From assembly GCA_024645065.1 (NCBI GenBank), contig JAHEGP010000186.1:1-6361 (forward strand): a DNA stretch of 6,361 nt, in the 5' to 3' direction. This document shows, in pieces, positions 1 to 5,677 of this stretch (positions are counted from its first letter, which is position 1; each line of letters begins with the position of its first letter). The notes beneath the pieces are model-generated. The model saw only the letters and a list, made by a program, of their open reading frames with translations, had not been told where the DNA came from and did not search any database. The translations under genes were made by a program, and so were the position numbers. The stretch is from Cellvibrionales bacterium (lineage in GTDB: Bacteria > Pseudomonadota > Gammaproteobacteria > Pseudomonadales > JAHEGP01).

Positions 1-136
1 GGCCAAGGTTATAGGACGTTGCCCTGATCGAGTTGATAGCGGGTTGGGAGTCGATATTCTCCTGACAAGCCGCCAACAAAAGCAGGCAGAAAATCGAGGC
101 CAGTACATTAGCCGATGGATTGTTGCAACGTTTCAT
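1..136 (-). CDS. Putative lipoprotein, N-terminal fragment (runs off the left edge)
   Basis: The first 45 codons of a gene reading leftward out of the window. The protein opens with Met-Lys-Arg, then a hydrophobic stretch (about residues 11-23), then the lipobox L-A-A-C with the lipidated cysteine at residue 24. This is a clear type II (lipoprotein) signal. Gln follows the cysteine rather than Asp, which in gammaproteobacteria favours sorting to the outer membrane. The start at 136 is backed by a Shine-Dalgarno AGGGGAG (143-149) six bases upstream. Only 22 residues of the mature protein are visible and they show no recognisable domain, so I assign no function. The gene lies 43 bp downstream of the DUF6489-like gene on the same strand and could be co-transcribed with it. 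The signal peptide is well supported; the identity is unknown. Confidence 0.72.
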   Translation of the reverse strand, partial: MKRCNNPSANVLASIFCLLLLAACQENIDSQPAINSIRATSYNLG

Positions 137-179
137 AGACAGCTCCCCTGCCCCGTGAATTGCCGCGTTTCCTTAAAGT

Positions 180-428
180 TCAGTCCTTGGATTTGGCTTT
201 GGCTTTGGCAAGGCCGGTGAAAAAACCCTGAAATTTCTCCATCGCCTGCAGGCCGACCGGAAAGAAATTTTCCATCAGTGCCTGGGGGTCATTCATGTCG
301 TCGATCGTTGATTCCATCTTGGCCTGCACTTTCTGCAACAGGGCCGCTTGCATCGGCTCCAGATCCGGAAGGCCCAGCATTTGTCGCGCTTCTTGTGGGG
401 TCAGGTCCATTTCAACTGTGACTTTCAT
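180..428 (-). CDS. DUF6489-like small protein (82 aa)
   Basis: A small, probably cytoplasmic protein with no signal peptide or membrane segment. Its N-terminal half (about residues 1-35) has the pattern V-E-x-D-x-T-P-x-E-A-R-x-x-L-G-L-P-D-x-x-P-M, which I recognise as typical of DUF6489, a family of roughly 80-residue proteobacterial proteins of unknown function. The middle is predicted helical and acidic. The C-terminal part carries aromatic residues and Gly (GFFTGLAKAKAKSKD) and ends in a charged Lys/Ala tail, somewhat like the tails of small phasin-like or DNA-associated proteins, but that resemblance is too weak to use. The start is well supported: AAGGA (436-440) lies seven bases before the ATG. 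It is transcribed divergently from the alkaline phosphatase and is followed by the lipoprotein gene. The family call comes from memory of the motif, not from a search. Confidence 0.8.
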   Translation of the reverse strand: MKVTVEMDLTPQEARQMLGLPDLEPMQAALLQKVQAKMESTIDDMNDPQALMENFFPVGLQAMEKFQGFFTGLAKAKAKSKD

Positions 429-441
429 ATCATTATCCTTA

Positions 442-470
442 TTGGGTTATTATCTATCCGCTTGTATAAC
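442..470 (+). promoter_or_regulatory. Possible sigma70 promoter for the alkaline phosphatase
   Basis: TATAAC (465-470) is a good -10 match. TTGGGT (442-447) sits 17 bp upstream as a weak -35 (first three bases match TTGACA). Transcription would start near 477, leaving a leader of about 60 nt before the ATG at 536. The element lies in the 107-bp gap between divergent genes. I saw no convincing pair of Pho-box half-sites (CTGTCAT-like) here. By-eye call only. Confidence 0.3.
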
Positions 471-524
471 TGATGCCCCGTCGCTTGTCCAGTTCGAGTG
501 CGAGGTGCAGGATCTTGAACCCGT

Positions 525-528
525 GGAG
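525..528 (+). promoter_or_regulatory. Ribosome binding site that sets the phosphatase start
   Basis: GGAG lies seven bases before the ATG at 536. The same frame is open back to an ATG at 473, but those extra 21 residues would sit in front of a well-formed signal peptide. The 473 ATG also has no good Shine-Dalgarno. Together these favour 536. Confidence 0.6.
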
Positions 529-535
529 TACCGTT

Positions 536-2257
536 ATGAAGGAAGGCAAACGCAACTCACATGCAAAACTGCTAAGGACTTTATGTGCCGTCGGCATGGC
601 TCTGTGTGCCACTGTCGCCCATGCCAAAAACCAACAACCGCCACGCCTGGTCTTGCAGGTGACCGTAGATGCATTGCGCGGCGACATGCCACAGCGGCTT
701 CTGCCCAACATGGGTAAAGGCGGGTTTCGCTACCTGTTTGATAACGGTGTGCACTACAGTAATGCCCACTATGAACATGCCAACACCGAGACCATTGTCG
801 GCCATAGCTCGCTGGCAACCGGCACCACACCCGCGCTGCACGGCATGATAGGTAACGTCTGGTTCGACAAGGCAGCCGGCCGCTTGGTGTATAACGTCGA
901 GGATGAACGCTACCACTTGCTCAGCAAAGATGCCGATGTCGACAAAAGCACGGAGCTGGACCCCACCCAGCGCGTTGCGACGGCCGATGGACGCTCGCCA
1001 CGGGCGCTGCTCACTTCAACGTTCAGCGACGAACTGGCGTACGCCTACAACGGCGCTGCCAGGATCTTCGCCGTGTCGGTCAAGGACCGCGGCGCTATTC
1101 CCCTGGCGGGACAGACCGGCAAGGCTTTCTGGTTTTCCAAGGCTGCCGGACAGTTCATCACCAGTAGTTATTATTACCCGCGTTTTCCGCAATGGGTGAT
1201 GAGTTGGAACAACTCCGACCCTCTCGCTCAATACCGCGGCCAATCATGGGAACTGCTAAAGCCGCAGCAGGATTACCTTTTCAGCCAACAGGACGAACAA
1301 GCCTGGGAGACCAACTTCCCCGGCTACGGCATTACTTTTCCGCATCCCTGGGGTGGTGCCGCTGACGACAAGTACTTCACCACCAAGCTTACCCTGGGGC
1401 CGGCGGGCGACCAGTTGGTGCTGGAATTTGCCAAGACGCTCATTGCGAGCGAAGACCTGGGTCAGGACGCCGTGCCAGACTACCTGTCTGTGAGTTTCTC
1501 ATCCAACGATTATGTCAATCACCTGTTCGGATCCTCCAGTCTGGAAGCGGAAGATGTACTGCTGCAACTGGATCGCACACTGGCGGACCTGTTCAGCTAC
1601 ATCGACAAAACCGTTGGACTCAAGCACACCCTGATCGTGCTGTCAGCCGACCACGGAACACCGGATGCTCCGCCTTACCTGAACCAGAGCGGTGACCAGA
1701 ACGCGAGCTACTACGATATGGCTGCCTGCATGCAAACTGTCGACGCCGGGGTGGCCCAGGCATTTGGCGATGCCCAGGGTTTGCTGGGAGAATTCTCCCA
1801 TCCCTACATCTACCTCGACCAGGCCGTGATAAAAGCGCAAAAGCTCGACAAAAAGGCGGTGGCGCAGCTTGCTGCAAGCCTGGTCGAGCAATGCCAGGGC
1901 ATCAGCGCCGCGATCGTCACCGCAGGCACAGGGGAAACGTCATCCCTCAACCCGGTGGTGGAGAAGCGTGTGTGGAACAACTACAACCCCCGGCGTTCCG
2001 GCGATATACACGTCGTTTTGGATAGCAATGTCTACGTGAATGACTTCGACGGACTGATGGTCGCCGCGACCCATGGCTCGCCCTGGAACTACGATACGTT
2101 CGTGCCGGTATTTTTCGCCGGATATGGCCTGACAAAAGAGAGCGTGAGCCGTCGGGTGACACCCTACGATATCGCGCCAACCCTGTCCGCGCTGCTTGGT
2201 ATCAAGCCACCTTCCGGTAGCGTGGGCAACCCCCTCGATGAGGTGCTGGCGCGCTAG
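536..2257 (+). CDS. PafA-like secreted alkaline phosphatase (alkaline phosphatase superfamily)
   Basis: Predicted periplasmic or secreted Zn-dependent phosphomonoesterase, 573 aa, releasing phosphate from organic phosphoesters. Residues 1-30 form a Sec signal peptide: basic N-terminus, hydrophobic core at about 12-27, and cleavage after A-H-A at 30. Known catalytic positions of the superfamily are readable: Asp45 (V-T-V-D-A-L-R), nucleophile Thr86 (T-x-x-G-H), Asn107 (I-G-N-x-W), Asp325 and His329 (N-D-Y-V-N-H), Asp372-His373 (S-A-D-H-G) and His513 (T-H-G-S). Spacings agree with those I recall for Elizabethkingia PafA (41 residues from first Asp to Thr, 21 from Thr to Asn, 43 between the His pairs). 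Lys183 and Arg185 in V-K-D-R-G-A match the PafA Lys/Arg pair that contacts the phosphate and marks phosphomonoesterases, whereas NPP-type phosphodiesterases lack it. The C-terminal D-I-A-P-T-L-S-A-L-L-G-I stretch (545-556) is also typical. The gene converges on the alpha/beta hydrolase with a 59-bp gap. The family is firm; substrate range is inferred. Confidence 0.9.
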   Translation: MKEGKRNSHAKLLRTLCAVGMALCATVAHAKNQQPPRLVLQVTVDALRGDMPQRLLPNMGKGGFRYLFDNGVHYSNAHYEHANTETIVGHSSLATGTTPALHGMIGNVWFDKAAGRLVYNVEDERYHLLSKDADVDKSTELDPTQRVATADGRSPRALLTSTFSDELAYAYNGAARIFAVSVKDRGAIPLAGQTGKAFWFSKAAGQFITSSYYYPRFPQWVMSWNNSDPLAQYRGQSWELLKPQQDYLFSQQDEQAWETNFPGYGITFPHPWGGAADDKYFTTKLTLGPAGDQLVLEFAKTLIASEDLGQDAVPDYLSVSFSSNDYVNHLFGSSSLEAEDVLLQLDRTLADLFSYIDKTVGLKHTLIVLSADHGTPDAPPYLNQSGDQNASYYDMAACMQTVDAGVAQAFGDAQGLLGEFSHPYIYLDQAVIKAQKLDKKAVAQLAASLVEQCQGISAAIVTAGTGETSSLNPVVEKRVWNNYNPRRSGDIHVVLDSNVYVNDFDGLMVAATHGSPWNYDTFVPVFFAGYGLTKESVSRRVTPYDIAPTLSALLGIKPPSGSVGNPLDEVLAR

Positions 2258-2316
2258 GCAAGGGACTGCCCCGGCGAACCCGGATTATTGGCTTTGGGTT
2301 GGGGTTCTGCCAGCCG

Positions 2317-3390
2317 TCAGTGCTGTTCTTGCGCCAGGATATCAGCCTCAACCTGGCGCAATACAGCCTCCAGCAAAAGATCCCGGGGGTAGTCATTCTT
2401 GTCCAGCCCGAGGCGACCGAGCCACTGGTGATCACGCACGATCGGCACCGCCACCGCCAGGTGATCAGCCTTGATATAAGCCAACAAGGTACTGCCGGGA
2501 ATGATCTGGTCACTATAGATCAACTGCGAATCGTTGCGCGCATCAGTCTTGCTGAGAATTTTATAACTGGGCTTCAACGCATTGGAGATGTGTTCTTCAC
2601 CGGGCAAGGAAACCACTGAATAATAACGAGTTCCCTGGGGCAGAGGATTGTCCGCAAACCACTGCCGGCGCACCGCGGGCTTTAGCGATTCAAGGGCGCC
2701 ATGATCTGCTGTCACGCAATCCTTTCCCGGCACCAGGTTATAGGCGTCCAGCAGTAAATCGGGCGTGGTGTCTGCCAGGGGCGTTCCCCACACGGCGCCA
2801 GCGACACTGACCACGGCAAGGGTTTGCTGCTGGATCCGGGGAAAAGCTACCAGCGCTTCCAGCACATCAGGCAATCCCTTGGAGTAGCCGATAAATATCA
2901 ACTTGCGATCATTTTCCAGCAATTGGTTGCGGATCATATGCCGGTATATGAGCTGCGCATTGCGACCACTGCTGGAGAGCCCTTCGATCTCGGGGCTGGT
3001 TGCCCTGTATCCCAGGGAACTCAAATGCTTCTGACCAGCCGTGCCGCCAACGAACTCGGCAATGCAATCCCAGCCCAGTCCGGGCACCAAAACAATAGCC
3101 ACGTTGGCCAGGCGAGGAACGCTGTAATCGATGGGCGTTTTAGCCAACAGCGCCTCACCCGGCGGTATCAATAACGATTCCTGACAGGGCCGATAAGCGG
3201 GGGTATCGGCGCCATACTGTTGATTGAGCTGGCAGAACAGTTGCCAGAAAGCCTTGCGCCCATCGTTGACCGCAAGACTTGCCGGAAGATCGGCAACGGC
3301 GTCTTCAGTGGCGGGAACCGCCGGCTTGCTGCCACAGCCCGCTAGCCAAAAAGTCATCGCGAGAAACATCAGGAAGTCGCGTCTTCGCAT
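2317..3390 (-). CDS. Lipid-anchored alpha/beta hydrolase (putative esterase or lipase)
   Basis: Predicted serine hydrolase of 357 aa, tethered to the membrane facing the periplasm or cell surface. Residues 1-19 form a lipoprotein signal, M-R-R-R-D-F-L, a hydrophobic stretch, then L-A-G-C with the lipidated Cys19. The R-R-D-F-L part resembles a twin-arginine motif. The fold's landmarks follow in order: V-P-G-L-G (102-106, oxyanion-hole loop), G-Y-S-K-G (168-172) with nucleophile Ser170, a likely acid at Asp294 (S-D-Q-I-I-P-G), and His310 in A-D-H-L-A-V-A. Four mature cysteines (53, 69, 109, 225) could pair as disulfides. The frame stays open to an ATG at 3477, but 3390 puts the signal at the terminus and has AGAGG upstream, so I use it. 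Substrate is unknown; PGAP1-like or lipase-like activity on acyl esters is the general expectation. It converges on the phosphatase. Confidence 0.82.
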   Translation of the reverse strand: MRRRDFLMFLAMTFWLAGCGSKPAVPATEDAVADLPASLAVNDGRKAFWQLFCQLNQQYGADTPAYRPCQESLLIPPGEALLAKTPIDYSVPRLANVAIVLVPGLGWDCIAEFVGGTAGQKHLSSLGYRATSPEIEGLSSSGRNAQLIYRHMIRNQLLENDRKLIFIGYSKGLPDVLEALVAFPRIQQQTLAVVSVAGAVWGTPLADTTPDLLLDAYNLVPGKDCVTADHGALESLKPAVRRQWFADNPLPQGTRYYSVVSLPGEEHISNALKPSYKILSKTDARNDSQLIYSDQIIPGSTLLAYIKADHLAVAVPIVRDHQWLGRLGLDKNDYPRDLLLEAVLRQVEADILAQEQH

Positions 3391-3487
3391 CTGCAATAGC
3401 CTCTTGCAAAGTCGATGTGATAACCAGCTGGACCGGGAGCGTACCAAATACCTGTGTCTATACAAATCAGTTGCCATTCATAGTCGG

Positions 3488-3502
3488 CCCGGTACTGCCG
3501 GG
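3488..3502. repeat. Small inverted repeat (5-bp stem, 5-base loop)
   Basis: CCCGG at 3488-3492 pairs with CCGGG at 3498-3502 around the loop TACTG. There is no T-run on either strand, so it is not a convincing intrinsic terminator. It lies downstream of the NERD-helicase stop and upstream of the hydrolase. Confidence 0.4.
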
Positions 3503-3538
3503 AACCAGCTCAGCGATCGATTCGAGCAGCTTGCCAAC

Positions 3539-3560
3539 CCCGGGTGGCGGCTGACCCGGG
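3539..3560. repeat. Inverted repeat CCCGGGT / ACCCGGG (7-bp stem, 8-base loop)
   Basis: A perfect 7-bp inverted repeat, 3539-3545 with 3554-3560, loop of eight bases. It lies about 90 bp past the stop of the minus-strand helicase gene. No U-tract follows on either strand. It may act as a weak or factor-assisted transcript end, or as a protein binding site. The symmetry is certain; the role is not. Confidence 0.45.
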
Positions 3561-3646
3561 AGCAGGCATCGGGGGAGCGAGGCAAGCACCAGGCGATGGC
3601 CCGAGAAATGGAGTAAACCGGGAATGGCATCGCTTGTGCTTCGGGG

Positions 3647-5269
3647 CTACTCATTCCTGACCACCTCCAGCCGCAGGGAAGCCCGGGTCATACCAATGAA
3701 TGCCGTGCGCCGACGCTGTTCCAGCTCGGCGCCTTCTGACAAATCCATATCGACCAGGATCACTGCCGGTGACTGCTGGCCCTGGAAGCGCGCAACGCTG
3801 GTAAAACGCATGTCACCGGGGCTGTACAAACGCTCACCGTCGCGGTCGTAAACCCCGGTAAACTGGCGCATGGGACAGCCCCCCAGCACCTCGACGCCAT
3901 GAAAGACCGAATCCCTGGTGATGCCGCAGGTCAGGATGACGATGTCCGCGGGCGCCAGCCCCTGGCGCAGCAGACCCTTGACGGTCTTGTCGACCACGGC
4001 CAGCTGGGCCCTGGCATTGGCCACACGGTATTCCTTCACGTCGAGCCCGATGATGCCGTTGCGCGGCTCGAATTCGAATTCGGGAAATAAACCGTTGATA
4101 TAGCGGGCGATGCGATACGGCGAGCGATAATTGTCCCTGGCGTAGTAGGTGACGGTGATGCCATCGGGATTGCCCTGCCCCATGCGGTTGCTGCGGGTCT
4201 GATCCTCCAGCCACAAAACCTCTGCATCGTTTTGCAAAAAGCATTCCTTCAGCAACAGCCACCAGAGCTCCTCGAATTCCTGGGCCTCGTCGATAATCAG
4301 GGTATCAAAGCGCTCGGAGCTGCCAAGCTCCAGACCCAGCATCTGCTCGGTCACTTCCGTCCAGAAGCCGGGTTCCTCCTGGCGACTGAAGTCCACCTCG
4401 AGACCGTGTGAGCGCAGTAGCCGGCGACAGAAACCATGCCAGGAGTTGATTGTGCCCCCCGGCGGCAATTGCTGTCTCAGCATCTCGGCCAGGGGTCGAT
4501 TGAAACACAGTAACAGGGTGCGCCTGCCCGCCTCGAGGCTGCGCGCATACCGGTGCGAGGCCAGCAGCGACTTACCGCAGCCTGCGGTACCCACCACCCG
4601 CAGGCGGAAGGGTTCGAAATGCAGGTTGTCGATAAAATTGACCAGGCCCTCCGACAGGCGCACGAAGCGCTCGTCGAGGCGGCGGCGACGCGAATGGATA
4701 TCCGGCACCAGGTGAAACGTGTGCTGGAAAAATTCATTCACCTTGTCCTGCACATAGGGCTCGGGACGGCCAGGTCCCAGCACCTGTTCGATCCGTTTGG
4801 GCAACTCGTCAGCGCCACTCCCGTCCACTATCCGCGACCGCTCGAGGGCTGCAGCGGTGAGCTGCCTGACCTTGTGGTCCGGACAATACACCATATAGTC
4901 GATGGACAGCCTCAACTTGCCGCCATACTGGGCGCGGAACTTCTCGATGATGTGGTCCCGGGAGCGCACCACCTGGTCGACCGGATTTTTCTGTCGATCA
5001 CCGTAGGATTTGACCAACTCGCCATCGATCTCATCCAGCCTGCCGTTCTTCTGCTCGATCAGCAGAATGTCCCCCGCCCGGTTGACCACGACGAAATCGA
5101 CCTCGCCGAACACCGTGTATTTCTCGTAGGAACGGCTCCAGTGGACGCTGTGAAACACGGTATAGTCCTGGCTCAACTGCCCTTTCAGCAGGGAGAGGGT
5201 TTCCAGCTCACGGCTGTGAAGTCCGGCCTCCTCTGCGGGCGAAACATCGGCAGGAACAATACGGGCCAT
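3647..5269 (-). CDS. NERD domain-containing superfamily 1 DNA/RNA helicase
   Basis: A 540-aa cytoplasmic protein joining a nuclease-like domain to a UvrD-type motor. The NERD domain (about 15-150) shows the PD-(D/E)XK core: Glu56 and Asp58 in G-E-V-D-F, then Glu72 and Lys74 in I-E-Q-K-N-G. The motor follows: Walker A G-T-A-G-C-G-K-S (227-234), motif around C-F-N-R-P-L (255-260), Walker B I-I-D-E-A-Q (325-330) with the DEAQ form typical of UvrD-like enzymes, motif III-like W-L-E-D-Q (353-357), N-Y-R-S (380-383), R-F-Q-G-Q-Q (494-499) and M-T-R-A (527-530, motif VI). It is shorter than UvrD/PcrA (over 650 aa), so accessory subdomains are reduced. I chose the ATG at 5269 because GAGGAGG precedes it and the protein then begins at the expected M-A-R-I; the 53 codons upstream (to 5428) look non-coding. 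Likely role is nucleic-acid processing, perhaps repair or phage defence; the biological function is not known. Confidence 0.87.
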   Translation of the reverse strand: MARIVPADVSPAEEAGLHSRELETLSLLKGQLSQDYTVFHSVHWSRSYEKYTVFGEVDFVVVNRAGDILLIEQKNGRLDEIDGELVKSYGDRQKNPVDQVVRSRDHIIEKFRAQYGGKLRLSIDYMVYCPDHKVRQLTAAALERSRIVDGSGADELPKRIEQVLGPGRPEPYVQDKVNEFFQHTFHLVPDIHSRRRRLDERFVRLSEGLVNFIDNLHFEPFRLRVVGTAGCGKSLLASHRYARSLEAGRRTLLLCFNRPLAEMLRQQLPPGGTINSWHGFCRRLLRSHGLEVDFSRQEEPGFWTEVTEQMLGLELGSSERFDTLIIDEAQEFEELWWLLLKECFLQNDAEVLWLEDQTRSNRMGQGNPDGITVTYYARDNYRSPYRIARYINGLFPEFEFEPRNGIIGLDVKEYRVANARAQLAVVDKTVKGLLRQGLAPADIVILTCGITRDSVFHGVEVLGGCPMRQFTGVYDRDGERLYSPGDMRFTSVARFQGQQSPAVILVDMDLSEGAELEQRRRTAFIGMTRASLRLEVVRNE

Positions 5270-5280
5270 AGCCAGAGATA

Positions 5281-5287
5281 CCTCCTC
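5281..5287 (-). promoter_or_regulatory. Ribosome binding site that sets the NERD-helicase start
   Basis: Read on the minus strand this is GAGGAGG, a near-perfect Shine-Dalgarno, 11 bases before the ATG at 5269. The spacing is slightly long, but no other in-frame start between 5269 and 5428 has a comparable site. Confidence 0.6.
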
Positions 5288-5444
5288 GGGTGCAATTGAG
5301 CCAGCGGGTTGGGAAAACCGCCCCGGCGACGATCCTCCTCGGCCCATAGTAACGGTGATGACCCTTTGTTGGAACCGCGCACTCCGCCCTGCAGAAAAAC
5401 GCGCCCGCATGGCAAGGGCCCGGCGCAAGCCTGCCTGTTGCCGG

Positions 5445-5472
5445 CCATCGGATTGCCAACCATCGGATTGCC
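5445..5472. repeat. Two direct copies of CCATCGGATTGCC, period 15 bp
   Basis: The 13-mer CCATCGGATTGCC occurs at 5445-5457 and again at 5460-5472, separated by two bases. The pair is bracketed by GCCGG (5440-5444) and CCGGC (5471-5475), so the unit can also fold. It lies in the gap between divergent genes. It may be a slippage duplication or paired operator sites; only the repeat itself is certain. Confidence 0.6.
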
Positions 5473-5565
5473 GGCGGGAATTAACGGGGTGGAATTGGCA
5501 CCAGGGAGTGACGGGCTTTGGCGTAAATGTCGACTTCCGCGAAAATACACTTTATGCTAATCGAA

Positions 5566-5593
5566 TTAATCCTGCCGTCGCTTATCTTATAAT
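5566..5593 (+). promoter_or_regulatory. Likely sigma70 promoter for the V-type ATPase operon
   Basis: A perfect -10 hexamer TATAAT lies at 5588-5593. TTAATC at 5566-5571 (16-bp spacer) is a weak -35. The surrounding 60 bp are markedly AT-rich against a GC-rich background. The start would fall near 5600, giving a leader of roughly 78 nt before the ATG at 5678. The weak -35 suggests either modest expression or help from an activator. Confidence 0.5.
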
Positions 5594-5677
5594 AGCGTTG
5601 ATTATCTAACATGCGCTGCGGTGGGAAAGATGACCCGACGCTACCACGTATCGACGATTGCCTGAGGCCATTTTACT

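Larger units (their letters stand above)
3391..3646. other. Intergenic gap with two short inverted repeats
   Basis: A 256-bp gap between two minus-strand genes. I see no supported gene; open frames here on the plus strand have no family features. It holds two GC-rich inverted repeats, CCCGG/CCGGG (3488-3502) and CCCGGGT/ACCCGGG (3539-3560), listed separately. A promoter for the hydrolase gene is expected here, but I could only find a weak TATAGA-type -10 on the minus strand near 3455-3460 without a good -35. Confidence 0.5.
5270..5677. other. Divergent intergenic region between the NERD-helicase and the ATPase gene
   Basis: A 408-bp gap between genes reading away from each other. The left part (5270-5440) is GC-rich and open in several frames, but none resembles a protein. 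It contains a 15-bp-period direct repeat at 5445-5472. The right part (5530-5610) turns abruptly AT-rich and holds the best promoter in the window. For the helicase I could only propose a weak minus-strand element, TTCCAA with TACTAT 17 bp on, around 5344-5372. No RNA gene is recognised. Confidence 0.5.

Noticed and set aside
429..535. A Pho box upstream of the alkaline phosphatase
   Set aside because: No pair of CTGTCAT-like half-sites with the right 11-bp period was visible.
473..535. Phosphatase start at the ATG at 473
   Set aside because: It would place 21 extra residues before a well-formed signal peptide and lacks a ribosome binding site, whereas 536 has GGAG at seven bases.
2276..2307. 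GAACCC / GGGTTC inverted repeat between the convergent genes as a bidirectional terminator
   Set aside because: The loop is 20 bases, the stem only six, and there is no T-run on either side.
3224..3616. Plus-strand open frames spanning the start of the hydrolase gene and the following gap
   Set aside because: They overlap the lipoprotein signal of the hydrolase, have low-complexity translations without any recognisable motif, and no Shine-Dalgarno.
4553..5299. A 248-codon open frame on the plus strand, opposite the NERD-helicase
   Set aside because: It lies antisense to a gene with clear domain motifs in order, shows no family features of its own, and has no supported ribosome binding site. 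It follows from GC-rich codon use on the other strand.
5270..5428. N-terminal extension of the NERD-helicase by 53 residues to an ATG at 5428
   Set aside because: The added residues are Arg/Gly/Ser-rich without domain character, and the strong GAGGAGG lies inside them, directly before the ATG at 5269.
5630..5665. A 11-residue reading frame (ATG at 5630, TGA at 5663-5665) just upstream of ATPase subunit B, preceded by GGTGGGAA
   Set aside because: It could be a leader peptide whose stop overlaps the GAGG of the next gene, but frames this short arise by chance and the peptide has no run of one amino acid or attenuator hairpin.
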